Source: Bacterioplanoides sp965219715
Lineage (GTDB): Bacteria; Pseudomonadota; Gammaproteobacteria; Pseudomonadales; Oceanobacteraceae
DNA length: 64,000 nt
Reading direction: 5' to 3'
Assembly: GCF_965219715.1 (NCBI RefSeq)
Contig: NZ_OZ244785.1
Span: 4,650,001-4,714,000 of the forward strand
Shown here: positions 13,957-22,921 of the stretch, piece after piece
Position numbering within the stretch: position 1 is the first letter of the stretch
Layout of the letters: the number at the start of each line of letters is the position of its first letter
Notes under the pieces: generated by a model
Databases searched by the model: none
What the model was told of the DNA's origin: nothing
Seen by the model: the letters and a program-made list of their open reading frames with translations, nothing else
Program-made: the position numbers and the translations under genes

Positions 13957-16509
13957 ATGAGTCTGATTAATAAAATCAGCCGTGCTGTTGGGGTAGTGGC
14001 ATTAGGGTCGACATTAGTTGGTTGTGATGGCCTGTTTAACCATATCGCAGAAAAAAATCTTGACGACGTTAACATCGAAATCGAAACCAGTGGTGTTGCT
14101 GAAGACGTAGAAATCCGCCGTGATGCTTACGGTGTACCTATGATTGAAGCGGCCAGTATTGGTGATCTTGCTTACGGCATGGGGTATTCCATGGCGCAGG
14201 ATCGGCTCGCAGAGATGGTGGGAATGAACCTGCTATCTCGTGGCCGTTTAAGCGAAATGGCGGGTCCGATGGCGCTGGAGATGGATATCTACATGCGCAC
14301 TTTGGGCGTAACCCAGGTTATCGAGCAACGGTACGCCGACCTGGACGCCGATATAAAAGCGCATTTGCAGCGTTTTGCCAAAGGGGTAAACGCCTATATT
14401 GATTCGCACGAAGATCGTTTACCGCTGGAGCTGACGCTCAGCGATTATCAGCCGGAAGCCTGGCACGCCAGCAACACCATCGGTATTTTTGTATTACTGA
14501 ACCTCGGTGTTGGTTTTAATTTGCACGAAGAATTGGGTTTCCTGCAGTTTGCTCAGAAGTTTGGTTGGCAAAAGGCCGCTTATCTGGCACCGGTTTACCC
14601 GGATGAAAAGATCGATTTTGCCGAAGCAGAAAAGATTTCCCAATTGCAGCTCAGTGACGAAACGGTCGCTGCGCTGAACCAGCAGTTACAACGTATTTCA
14701 GCCGTCGAGCAGCAATTAAAGTCTGTTAATGGTCAGGGAATAGCTGCATCCAATAACTGGGCGGTGCATAAAAACAAAACGCAAAACGGCGCCTCTCTGG
14801 TGACCAATGACACACACTTATTGTTAACCCATCCGTCGACCTGGACTTTAATGGAGGTTAAAAGTCCGGAGTATTCCGGCGTTGGTATTACCCTGGCGGG
14901 GGTGCCTGCGCTGGTGGCGGGTTACAACGGTCATATCGCCTGGGGTGAAACCATGGTGATGGCCGATACCATGGATGTTTTTCTGGAAAAGCTGCGTGAT
15001 AACGATGGCGTAACGGAATATCTGTATCAGGATAGCTGGTATCCGGTAACCGAACGGACAGAAGTAATTAAAGTTAAAGGTGAAGATGACGTTGAGTTGA
15101 TTGTGCAGTCGACGCGTCATGGTCCACTGTTAAATACCGCACTGGCCGGCGAATCCAAGCATGAAATTGTACCGCCACAGATTCACAGTGAATACGGTTT
15201 AGCGCTGGCCTGGACCGCACAATATGCCGACAAAACCATTGAATCGTTTTTTAGCCTTGGTCAGGCGAAAAACCTAAAGCAGGTTGAAGAAGCATTAAAC
15301 GGCGTTGGTTTTATTCACCTGAATGTGATTTACGGCGATGCCGACAGTATTGGCTGGCAGGTAACCGGAACTTACCCGCTGCGTAAAAAAGGCACCGGTC
15401 ATTTCCCAAGCCCGGGCTGGACTGGTGAATATGATTGGACTGGCCCGTGGGGTGGTGAAAATACACCTCGCCAGGTTAACCCTGAACAAGGGTGGTTGGG
15501 CACCGGTAATCACCGAACGGTTGAGCCGGGCTTTTCTCCAACTCTGACCAGCTCCTGGTATTACCCGGAACGTTATGAACGTATCGCTCAGATGTTAAAT
15601 ACGTCGAAGAAACATAATTACGCCAGCATGGAAGCGATGCAGGCTGATCGTCGCGACGTATTTATCGCCAAGGTTCAGCAACGTTGGGCGGATGCAGATC
15701 AGTGGAAGAATATCGAAACGGCATTACAGCAGCTTGACGATGATGAGCAGGAAAATGCCCGCTTTATTCTCGAACGTATGATGGAATTTAACGGTGAAAT
15801 GCGTGAAACCTCAGCCAATGCAGCAATCTGGGGCGCGCTGGAGCATAGCCTGACACGTGCGATCTTCCTCGATGAGTTAGGCCCGGATGACAGCCATTTG
15901 TGGCACGTATTTATGTCGGTGAATGGCCGTGCGTATTCGGCGTACCAGGATCATGTATTGGGTCGTGAAGGCGCGCCGTTCTGGGATGATGTTTCCACCG
16001 AAGAGGTTGAAGAGCAGGAAGCCGATATTATCGTGCGTGCTGCAGCGGACGCATATACACATCTTGAGCAACAGCTCGGAGATGAGGTTGCTGATTGGCA
16101 GTGGGGTAAGCTTCTGACTTATCACTGGCAAACCAACTCAACCAAGTTTCAGAAATACCTGTCCGGTGTAGAAGCTTATGCGGTTGGTAAGCTGGCCGGA
16201 TATACCGATCGTGGCCCGTATCCGGCGGGTGGCAACCGTAATACGCTGAACGTCGCAGGGCATGATCTGGGAACGGATTATAAGGTCTGGAATGTACCGG
16301 CAATGCGTATGATTGTGGACTTCAGCCAGGAAGAGCCGCTCAGTTTAGTGGTTGCGGGTGGCCAGTCGGGTAACCCGGCGTCGCCACATTACGATGACGG
16401 CATCGATTTATGGCTGAGTCGTAAGAACCGCAATTTACCATTTAATTCGGATGAAAAAGTGAAAGCGCACTTTAAAGATCTGACGCTGCTGAAAGCCGTC
16501 AGTGAATAG
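13957..16509 (+). CDS. Penicillin acylase family lipoprotein (Ntn hydrolase; AHL/penicillin-acylase type)
   Basis: An 850-residue precursor of the N-terminal nucleophile hydrolase family that cleaves amide bonds of acylated substrates. A lipobox (LVGC, Cys23) predicts a lipid anchor in the envelope. The alpha part runs to ~264. The conserved SNNWAV stretch starts at Ser265, the expected autoprocessing point and nucleophile of the beta chain. GNHRTVEPG and the C-terminal GGQSGNPASPHYDDG are further family blocks. It could degrade N-acylhomoserine lactones like QuiP/PvdQ, or another acylamide. Ends before the terminator at 16563. Directly beside the cassette island but with host-like composition. 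Confidence 0.9.
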   Translation: MSLINKISRAVGVVALGSTLVGCDGLFNHIAEKNLDDVNIEIETSGVAEDVEIRRDAYGVPMIEAASIGDLAYGMGYSMAQDRLAEMVGMNLLSRGRLSEMAGPMALEMDIYMRTLGVTQVIEQRYADLDADIKAHLQRFAKGVNAYIDSHEDRLPLELTLSDYQPEAWHASNTIGIFVLLNLGVGFNLHEELGFLQFAQKFGWQKAAYLAPVYPDEKIDFAEAEKISQLQLSDETVAALNQQLQRISAVEQQLKSVNGQGIAASNNWAVHKNKTQNGASLVTNDTHLLLTHPSTWTLMEVKSPEYSGVGITLAGVPALVAGYNGHIAWGETMVMADTMDVFLEKLRDNDGVTEYLYQDSWYPVTERTEVIKVKGEDDVELIVQSTRHGPLLNTALAGESKHEIVPPQIHSEYGLALAWTAQYADKTIESFFSLGQAKNLKQVEEALNGVGFIHLNVIYGDADSIGWQVTGTYPLRKKGTGHFPSPGWTGEYDWTGPWGGENTPRQVNPEQGWLGTGNHRTVEPGFSPTLTSSWYYPERYERIAQMLNTSKKHNYASMEAMQADRRDVFIAKVQQRWADADQWKNIETALQQLDDDEQENARFILERMMEFNGEMRETSANAAIWGALEHSLTRAIFLDELGPDDSHLWHVFMSVNGRAYSAYQDHVLGREGAPFWDDVSTEEVEEQEADIIVRAAADAYTHLEQQLGDEVADWQWGKLLTYHWQTNSTKFQKYLSGVEAYAVGKLAGYTDRGPYPAGGNRNTLNVAGHDLGTDYKVWNVPAMRMIVDFSQEEPLSLVVAGGQSGNPASPHYDDGIDLWLSRKNRNLPFNSDEKVKAHFKDLTLLKAVSE

Positions 16510-16562
16510 CGCTGGTTAACGTCATAAAAGCGGTGGCTGAATAATCGCCGCCAAGCCATAAT

Positions 16563-16596
16563 AACCCCGCAACGGTTTGTCCGTTGCGGGGTTTTC
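16563..16596 (+). terminator. Intrinsic terminator of the acylase gene
   Basis: CCCCGCAACGG (16565-16575) pairs with CCGTTGCGGGG (16581-16591) around TTTGT, followed by TTTTC. It lies 55 bases after the stop of the acylase gene. Confidence 0.93.
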
Positions 16597-16640
16597 TTTT
16601 CTGGGGTTTTCTTTCCAGCAGCTTTCATTTGAGGGGCGGC

Positions 16641-17369
16641 ATGACAAAAACAGTATTTATTTCCGGTGCGGGTAAGCGACTGGGTAAACAGCTGGCAGAG
16701 CATTATCTGGCTAAGCAGTACCGGGTAATCGCTCATTTTAATACGGTGAATGAATTACCGGATCATCCGTTATTAACCTGTATTCAGGCGGACTTATCGC
16801 AGCCACAGCAGCTGGAAGATCTTTGTCAGCAACTGCAACAATATGGGCCTTATACCGGTGTGATTCATAATGCTTCGTGTTTTGTTGCTGATCATGTTGC
16901 GGCGGAGGCGGGTGAGCCTTTGTCGAGTCATTTTCAAAAACATTTTGCAGTGCATGTACAGGCACCCATGGCGATTACTGAAGCGCTGCAGAATCACTGG
17001 GCTGATAACAGCTGGATGACGGTGATTTCGGATATTTACAGCGAAATTCCGAACGAAAAATTCGCGGTTTATTGTGCATCCAAAGCGGCATTGCAGAACT
17101 GGGCATTAAGTATGGCGCAGCGCTTATCGCCTCAGGTGCGTACCAATATTATTCAGCCGGGGCCGATCCAGTTTTTACCGGAACACAATGAAGCCTATCG
17201 TAATAAAGTGCTGTCTCAATCGTTAATCAAACATGAACTGGGATATCAGGCGATTGTTGAAGCATGTGATTACCTGGCTAACAGCCAGGCGGTTTGTGGC
17301 AATGTGATGCGGGTTGATGGTGGCCGTTTTGTTGCTAACCGTTATACCCAGACTTTCAGTTCTGAGTAA
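16641..17369 (+). CDS. folM: FolM-like short-chain dehydrogenase (dihydromonapterin reductase type)
   Basis: A 242-residue SDR. SGAGKRLG at residues 8-15 fits the TGxxxRxG variant typical of pteridine reductases and FolM rather than plain TGxxxGxG. IHNAS follows beta-4, and the catalytic Tyr/Lys lie in YCASK. GAGGGG (16631-16636) supports ATG 16641; the frame upstream runs through the acylase terminator. It converges on a folK-like gene with a 14-base overlap, which strengthens a pterin role. FolM makes tetrahydromonapterin from dihydromonapterin. Confidence 0.75.
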   Translation: MTKTVFISGAGKRLGKQLAEHYLAKQYRVIAHFNTVNELPDHPLLTCIQADLSQPQQLEDLCQQLQQYGPYTGVIHNASCFVADHVAAEAGEPLSSHFQKHFAVHVQAPMAITEALQNHWADNSWMTVISDIYSEIPNEKFAVYCASKAALQNWALSMAQRLSPQVRTNIIQPGPIQFLPEHNEAYRNKVLSQSLIKHELGYQAIVEACDYLANSQAVCGNVMRVDGGRFVANRYTQTFSSE

Positions 17370-17760
17370 CCTTGCTCTGCTCCCGCCATAATTGCTGAAC
17401 TTGTTGATTGTAGCTGTCTTCAAGTTCGGCATTGATACAATGGCTCAGCTCGTCAGAGCGATACAGAATATCTATATCAATTGTGCGGTCTTTTTCTTTT
17501 CTGGCGGGGGTTTTTGCTTCCCGGCCAAGCGTACGTTCAATATTCTGTAGCTTTATTTTAAGAAAATTCGGCTGTTGCTCGCTGTGTAAAATAACCAGCT
17601 GATTCATAAACGGAAAATGGAAAGTATCACCCACCGCCGCGGTTGTAACAGCCGGCGACGCGGAAATTACATCTCCCTGCTGCTGTAATAATTCCAGAGC
17701 TTTTTTAAGGTTATTCTCTGGTTCAATATTGCTGCCTAAACCTAATAAAAAATAGCTCAT
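17356..17760 (-). CDS. folK: Short FolK-like protein (HPPK family)
   Basis: A 134-residue member of the 6-hydroxymethyl-7,8-dihydropterin pyrophosphokinase family, which makes the pyrophosphate donor for folate synthesis. The N-terminal LGLGSN loop, the FMNQLVIL strand and the metal-binding RTIDIDIL (Asp-x-Asp) are present. Usual HPPKs have ~160 residues, with a C-terminal PH...R.F.L.PL segment containing ATP-contacting residues. That segment is not visible here and the tail is Gln/Glu-rich. It may be a specialised paralogue or weakened copy. Overlaps the 3' end of the FolM-like gene. Confidence 0.8.
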   Translation of the reverse strand: MSYFLLGLGSNIEPENNLKKALELLQQQGDVISASPAVTTAAVGDTFHFPFMNQLVILHSEQQPNFLKIKLQNIERTLGREAKTPARKEKDRTIDIDILYRSDELSHCINAELEDSYNQQVQQLWREQSKVTQN

Positions 17761-17960
17761 GATTATTCCGTCTTGGGCATTTTTCCTGAATGGTTAATAA
17801 CAACCATCAGTTAAAAATAAAAAAACTGTAAAAAGCTCTCGGCAAAAAGTCTGAATCTTGCCTGGAGGCCTAGAGTCTCATCTTTATGACTGCCAGATTA
17901 ACAAATCAGGGCGTCGAGTGATATCGATTGCCGTCATGGATTGTCAGGGAGGGCAGCACC

Positions 17961-18809
17961 ATGGAAACCTATTTAACGATTCTGTTATTTTTTCTCGCCA
18001 GTTTATGGCCCATTTACGCAGTCTCCAATCAGGTGGTTGCGCCACCATTGATGTTGGCGCAGCAGTACATTCAGGGGATCGACGTTAATAAATATTTTGT
18101 TAGTGAAAAACTGGATGGTGTGCGGGCTTACTGGGATGGTCAGCAGTTGTATACCCGTTCTGGTCAGAAAATCTCAGCGCCGGTGTGGTTTTTAGCCGCA
18201 TTACCCAAAAATCGCTTAGATGGTGAACTCTGGCTCGGGCGGGGACGCTTTGATGAAGTCAGTGGTTTAGTGCGGCGTAAAAAGCCAAAAGACGCTGACT
18301 GGGCTGACGTTCGTTATATGGTTTATGACCTGCCGGATATGGTGGCTCCGTTTTACGAACGACTCTGGGTTTTACGCACGCTGGTTGCTGAGCAACGCAA
18401 ACCCTGGCTGAAAGCGGTTGATCAGAAAAAGCTGAATTCGGAACAAGAACTCAAAGACCGGCTGGCGCAAGTGGTTGCGGGTGGTGGCGAAGGTCTGATG
18501 TTACGGCATGCGCGGGCTTATTATCAGGTCAATCGCAGCAATGATTTACTCAAACTGAAACCCTTGTATGACGCTGAAGCAACGGTACTGGCGCATATTC
18601 CCGGTGAAGGAAAATACCACGGCATGATGGGGGCCTTGCTGGTGAGAGACAGCGATGGTCGTGAATTCCGCTTGGGAACTGGCTTCAGTGATCATGAACG
18701 GCGTTATCCCCCCCAGATTGGCAGTCAGGTGACCTTTTCGTTTAACGGTATGACGAATTCCGGGTTGCCGCGTTTTGCACGTTTCTTACGGCAGCGATTG
18801 CCTGAGTGA
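17961..18809 (+). CDS. ligE: ATP-dependent DNA ligase with export signal (LigE type)
   Basis: A 282-residue minimal DNA ligase. A signal peptide (residues ~1-20, LTILLFFLASLWPIYA) precedes the nucleotidyltransferase domain. Lys50 in SEKLDGVRA is the AMP-accepting residue, LDGELWLG follows, EGLMLR and LLKLKP are motifs IV and V, and an OB domain fills the last ~75 residues. LigE enzymes are small ATP-dependent ligases carried beside NAD-dependent LigA and predicted to work in the periplasm, perhaps with DNA uptake. CAGGGAGGG (17945-17953) supports ATG 17961. RecJ begins 12 bases downstream. Confidence 0.9.
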   Translation: METYLTILLFFLASLWPIYAVSNQVVAPPLMLAQQYIQGIDVNKYFVSEKLDGVRAYWDGQQLYTRSGQKISAPVWFLAALPKNRLDGELWLGRGRFDEVSGLVRRKKPKDADWADVRYMVYDLPDMVAPFYERLWVLRTLVAEQRKPWLKAVDQKKLNSEQELKDRLAQVVAGGGEGLMLRHARAYYQVNRSNDLLKLKPLYDAEATVLAHIPGEGKYHGMMGALLVRDSDGREFRLGTGFSDHERRYPPQIGSQVTFSFNGMTNSGLPRFARFLRQRLPE

Positions 18810-18821
18810 TATACTGGCGCG

Positions 18822-20546
18822 ATGACCAGAATTATTACCCGGCCAGTGCCCGAACAGTGGCAACTTGGCGATATTCCCGAACGCCTTCAGCGGATTTATG
18901 CTGCCCGCGGTGTTGTTCATGCCAGTGAGCTGGAGTTGCAGTTAAAGCAGCTTCTGCCCTGGCAATCCCTTAAAGGCATCAACGCTGCCGTAGATTTATT
19001 GCTGCCGGTTGTTCTGCAGCAAAAAAAACTGCTGGTGGTTGGTGATTTTGATGTTGATGGCGCAACCAGTACCGCATTAGCCATTCGCGCATTGCGTTTA
19101 TTTGGTGCGGTGAATCTCGACTATCTGGTGCCAAACCGGTTTGATTTTGGCTATGGCCTGTCGCCGGAACTGGTTGAGGTGGCGCGTCAGAAATCCCCTG
19201 ATCTGATCATGACGGTTGATAATGGTATTGCCTCGGTTTCCGGTGTTGCCGCTGCTGCAAGCTATGGGATTCCGGTGCTGGTTACCGATCATCATTTACC
19301 GGGTGAGCAGCTGCCGGATGCCGCCGCGATTGTTAATCCGAATCAACCCGGGTGTGAATTTGCCAGCAAGTCTGCTTGTGGCTGTGCGGTGGTGTTTTAT
19401 CTGATGCTGGCGTTACGGGCACGATTGAACGATATGAACTGTCTCAGTCAGCCGGTCAATATGGCTCAGCTGCTGGATCTGGTGGCGCTTGCTACCGTTG
19501 CTGATGTTGTGCCACTGGATCTTAATAACCGCATTCTGGTTGAGCAGGGGCTGCGCCGTATACGTGCCGGTCAGGTTCAGGCAGGTATGGATGCGTTATT
19601 GCGGGTGGCTGGTAAGGTGCCACAAACAATTGTTTCGTCGGATTTTGGTTTTGCTCTCGGGCCGCGTCTAAATGCTGCTGGCCGCCTTGATGATATGTCT
19701 CTGGGGATTGAGTGCCTGCTGACCGATAATCCGTCTCTGGCGTTATCCATGGCCCAGGAACTGGATGAAATGAATCGCAGTCGGCGTGAAATTGAACAGG
19801 GTATGCAGCATGAAGCCATGCAGTACCTTAAAGATTTTAATGTCGATAATTTGCCGGTTGGTGTGTGTTTGTACCAGCCCGACTGGCACCAGGGTGTTAT
19901 CGGAATTCTCGCTTCCCGTATTAAGGATAAAGTTCATCGTCCGGTGATTGCCTTTGCCGCAGATAACGACGATGCGGAACCTGAACTGAAAGGATCCGCC
20001 CGTTCAATTGCCGGTTTGCATATGCGTGATGCTCTCGATGAAGTGGACAAACAGTATCCGGGTCTGATTAAAAAGTTTGGTGGCCATGCCATGGCTGCCG
20101 GTCTGACGTTAAACCCAGGTTGTTATCAGGCGTTCAGCACGGCTTTTAACCAGGTATGCCAGCGTCATCTCAGCAGCAGTCAGCTGGAGCAGAATATCGA
20201 CAGTGACGGCGAGTTGCTGGCATCGGAATATACGCTGGAACTGGCGCAGCAATTACGCTGGGCTGGCCCTTGGGGGCAGAACTTTCCCGAGCCTGTATTT
20301 CATGGTCGTTTCCGCTTAGTGCAACAACGTATTGTTGGGGAACGCCATTTAAAAATGGTATTGCAGCCACATGGCAGCGATCAGCTGCTGGATGCCATTC
20401 AGTTTAATATTGACCCGCAGCGCTGGCCAAACCTGAATATTGATCAGGTAACGGCTGCATTTCAGCTGGACGTGAATGAATTTCGCGGGCAGATTACCGT
20501 ACAACTACTGATAAGATATCTGGAAACTGACAAAGGAAATGTCTGA
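18822..20546 (+). CDS. recJ: Single-stranded-DNA-specific exonuclease RecJ
   Basis: A 574-residue 5'-3' single-strand exonuclease of the DHH superfamily, used in recombination, mismatch repair and base-excision repair. Motif I DFDVDGATST starts at Asp75, and the DHH motif is in VTDHHLPGE near residue 149. KFGGHAMAAGLTL near 410 is the DHHA1 glycine-rich motif. An OB-like domain closes the protein. Length is normal. It follows ligE by 12 bases and overlaps nothing; the DUF4124 gene starts two bases after its stop, so the three are probably co-transcribed. Confidence 0.96.
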   Translation: MTRIITRPVPEQWQLGDIPERLQRIYAARGVVHASELELQLKQLLPWQSLKGINAAVDLLLPVVLQQKKLLVVGDFDVDGATSTALAIRALRLFGAVNLDYLVPNRFDFGYGLSPELVEVARQKSPDLIMTVDNGIASVSGVAAAASYGIPVLVTDHHLPGEQLPDAAAIVNPNQPGCEFASKSACGCAVVFYLMLALRARLNDMNCLSQPVNMAQLLDLVALATVADVVPLDLNNRILVEQGLRRIRAGQVQAGMDALLRVAGKVPQTIVSSDFGFALGPRLNAAGRLDDMSLGIECLLTDNPSLALSMAQELDEMNRSRREIEQGMQHEAMQYLKDFNVDNLPVGVCLYQPDWHQGVIGILASRIKDKVHRPVIAFAADNDDAEPELKGSARSIAGLHMRDALDEVDKQYPGLIKKFGGHAMAAGLTLNPGCYQAFSTAFNQVCQRHLSSSQLEQNIDSDGELLASEYTLELAQQLRWAGPWGQNFPEPVFHGRFRLVQQRIVGERHLKMVLQPHGSDQLLDAIQFNIDPQRWPNLNIDQVTAAFQLDVNEFRGQITVQLLIRYLETDKGNV

Positions 20547-20548
20547 GC

Positions 20549-20995
20549 ATGAAAGCGTTAACAGGGATGTTTTTGCTGCTGTTACTGAAGCCGGTAATAG
20601 CGGAAGTATATCAATGGCGTGATGAACATGGGCGACTGCAATTTTCAGATTCGCCACCTCCACAACAGCTTGGAAAAACCAGCCCCAAAGTCGAAACCAT
20701 TAAGCTTGAACCCATCAGTGAAATTCAGTCGGTAAAACCAAAAGCGGGTTTTACATCAACTGGTCGTTGGCGGGAAAAAGAAGCGGCGGCTAAATCGCGC
20801 AAGAAACAAAGGCGTCTGGAACGTGAGAGGGAAGAGCGACGTATGGCAGCGAAAAAACGTCGCTGTAAAAACGCAAGGTCAAAATATCGCAGTAATCAGG
20901 TGAAATCACTGAGCGCCAGCAGTCTCAGCAGCTTGCGTAACAAGCACGCAAAACGTGATCGGTTAAAACAACAAATGAAGGAAAATTGCCGCTGA
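20549..20995 (+). CDS. DUF4124 domain-containing exported protein
   Basis: A 148-residue protein with a signal peptide (ALTGMFLLLLLKPVIA) and then the DUF4124 signature EVYQWRDEHGRLQFSDSPP at residues 19-37. The remaining ~100 residues are extremely basic (runs of Arg, Lys and Glu such as KKQRRLEREREERR), probably a charged coiled coil. Function unknown; the family is widespread in proteobacterial envelopes. It directly follows recJ and ends at a hairpin shared with the convergent chalcone-isomerase-like gene. Confidence 0.85.
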   Translation: MKALTGMFLLLLLKPVIAEVYQWRDEHGRLQFSDSPPPQQLGKTSPKVETIKLEPISEIQSVKPKAGFTSTGRWREKEAAAKSRKKQRRLEREREERRMAAKKRRCKNARSKYRSNQVKSLSASSLSSLRNKHAKRDRLKQQMKENCR

Positions 20996-21008
20996 TTATT
21001 CAGCGGCA
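20987..21008. terminator. Hairpin between convergent genes
   Basis: TGCCGCTGA (20987-20995) and TCAGCGGCA (21000-21008) pair perfectly around TTAT between the stops of the DUF4124 gene and the chalcone-isomerase-like gene. There is no T-run, so its strength as a terminator is uncertain. Confidence 0.45.
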
Positions 21009-21014
21009 GGTGAA

Positions 21015-21632
21015 TCAGAAGTCGTCATCATCATCTTCTTCGTCTTCATCATAATCCGGCTCGGATAGCCCCAGTACTTCGCGTTTAAAACGTTCGCTGA
21101 CCGGGTGGTCGCCAATCCAGATTTTTAACATGGCATCGTTTAAATCTTTGCCCGGAACGGACCCTTTCTCAACACCATCAATCACGATGTGGCTCATTTG
21201 TGTTTTCGGATACCACTGAATATAGCCAATCGTACCTTTTACGAATTTATGATCGAATAAATCCACCAGTCGTTCGACACGAGGTTTGATATCGGCCATT
21301 TGTTCCGGAGAAATATTAATCGATAAGCCTTCGTTAATGGCGTTGGTAAAGCGGCGGGCGCTGACCCGGTTGGAAACCACATGAAATACCATACGGCGTG
21401 CTTCATTGGCGGCAATCAGTGCTTCTGCATCTAGTTCTGCATTTTCAACGTAAAGCTGACCCACATAGGTATCAACAATGGCGTAAGCCCTGCGAATTGA
21501 CGCACCTTTAAGCTGCAGCTCCGGAGCATTTGCCGTTGCTGCAATAACATTGCGGATTTCCACGCCGTCGAGGGTGAGCGCCTGCAACGAGAATGAAGAA
21601 AGAAAAATGGCGATAGTGAATAACACTTTCAT
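21015..21632 (-). CDS. Chalcone isomerase-like exported protein
   Basis: A 205-residue protein of the bacterial chalcone-isomerase-like family, which keeps the fold but is not known to make flavonoids; fatty-acid binding has been suggested for related proteins. A signal peptide (KVLFTIAIFLSSFSLQA) leads into GASIRRAYAIVDTYVGQLYV, the usual family core. The last ~14 residues are almost all Asp and Glu. ATG 21632 gives the cleanest signal peptide; GTG 21638 and TTG 21644 are alternatives. Convergent with the recJ unit. Confidence 0.82.
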   Translation of the reverse strand: MKVLFTIAIFLSSFSLQALTLDGVEIRNVIAATANAPELQLKGASIRRAYAIVDTYVGQLYVENAELDAEALIAANEARRMVFHVVSNRVSARRFTNAINEGLSINISPEQMADIKPRVERLVDLFDHKFVKGTIGYIQWYPKTQMSHIVIDGVEKGSVPGKDLNDAMLKIWIGDHPVSERFKREVLGLSEPDYDEDEEDDDDDF

Positions 21633-21968
21633 TTTCACAGCCAAAGCCTTGTTTTAATTATGACTATACGACGACAGTATTGTGAATTCAGTTAAGAAAG
21701 CAATGGCAGAAGCGGTTATTCGGGTTACCCGATTGGCTTTATTGGCTTTATTCGCTTGTTTGGCTTGAATTGAAACATCTTCCCTAATGACCCTGGTCTC
21801 TACAAATTGGCTGCCTTGATTTAACTGGCGCCATTGACTGGCTTTTGACGACAAAAATACGTCATAAAGATTAACTTCCTTAACCACAAAAAACAGAAAA
21901 TAGTCTTATCTTTTGCGGAATTTTTACTACAGTATTCCTGATAGAAGTAATTACAAATCAATAACATT
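21633..21968. other. Intergenic region between divergent genes
   Basis: No supported gene. It separates the chalcone-isomerase-like gene from the HDOD gene and should contain both promoters. A short tandem pattern of TTGGCTTTA-like words is visible at 21732-21765. TAGTCTTATC...TACAGTATTCC near 21900-21940 is AT-rich promoter-like sequence for the HDOD gene, without a convincing consensus pair. Confidence 0.4.
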
Positions 21969-22802
21969 ATGAATGATAAGCTTATTATTCCACCACGCCC
22001 GGACCTGTTAATCGACATTCAACAGTTGTTGTCTCATGCCAACCCGGAGACTTCCGAGCTTATTCGTCTGATCCGCCGCGACGTTGCCCTGTATACGGTG
22101 CTGTTGTCGACGGTTAACAGCCCTTTGTTTCGCCGTCAGTTTCTAATTGAATCGGTTGAACATGCGGTAGCCACGTTGGGGATTCAGCGGGTTTCTAATT
22201 TGGTCCAGGCGGTTGCGATGCGAACCTCTATGGACCCGGATGGACGCTGGCAACGTTTCTGGGAAGCCGCCACCGAGGTAGCGACCCTGTGCCATCAGCT
22301 GGCTCACAATACTCAATGTATGCCTGCTGACTCGGCGTATACGCTGGGCATGATGCATGATATTGGCGTGGCGGTGATGCGTGGCAGCTTCGAGAATTAC
22401 GACGTTGTCAGTGGCGATGCCAACAGTTGTAATGCGGCGTTTATTCGCCGGGTAGAGCGTAACAGTTTTGCTACGGATCGATTTGAAATTGCCGGACGAC
22501 TGGCGAAAGAATGGTATATGCCGGACGACGTCAGTGAAGCGTTATTGTTACAGGCTCATGCCCAGGCTGCGTTGATGGGTAACGCCACGGTCAGTGACGA
22601 AGTGTTATCGGCCAACAGCCTGTTGATTCTGGCGAAAGATATCAGCGCCGAATACCAGAGTTACTGGAATTTTGAATCGCGAGAGGCGCTGAATAAGCTG
22701 GTTCATAAAGCAATCGATTATCTGGCGATTGGTAATCATGAGTATCTGGATATGAAGGATGATCTGGTTGAGCGACTGGCCATGGCAGAAATGGAAAGCT
22801 GA
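21969..22802 (+). CDS. HDOD domain-containing protein
   Basis: A 277-residue single-domain HDOD protein. The domain spans ~10-215, with VALYTVLLSTVNSPLF and the AYTLGMMHDIG segment where related HD phosphohydrolases carry the metal-binding HD. HDOD proteins are non-catalytic relatives that act in signalling, often linked to c-di-GMP and biofilm control. No partner domain is fused. It has its own upstream region and a 120-base gap before the transporter gene. Confidence 0.88.
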   Translation: MNDKLIIPPRPDLLIDIQQLLSHANPETSELIRLIRRDVALYTVLLSTVNSPLFRRQFLIESVEHAVATLGIQRVSNLVQAVAMRTSMDPDGRWQRFWEAATEVATLCHQLAHNTQCMPADSAYTLGMMHDIGVAVMRGSFENYDVVSGDANSCNAAFIRRVERNSFATDRFEIAGRLAKEWYMPDDVSEALLLQAHAQAALMGNATVSDEVLSANSLLILAKDISAEYQSYWNFESREALNKLVHKAIDYLAIGNHEYLDMKDDLVERLAMAEMES

Positions 22803-22921
22803 GGTCGCTTAGTTTTTTAGCTTGGCTGAGCAGTTAGTTAAGCGCTTGGCTGAACTTCTGGTTAATTTCCGGTTCATAGTGCTCTGCTGTAATCTGTCGC
22901 TGAGATCTTCCGGAAATTTTT

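Noticed and set aside
21654..21887. 77-codon minus-strand frame with short KAN repeats
   Set aside because: The start would be GTG without ribosome binding site, the sequence is low complexity and there is no family resemblance; kept as intergenic.
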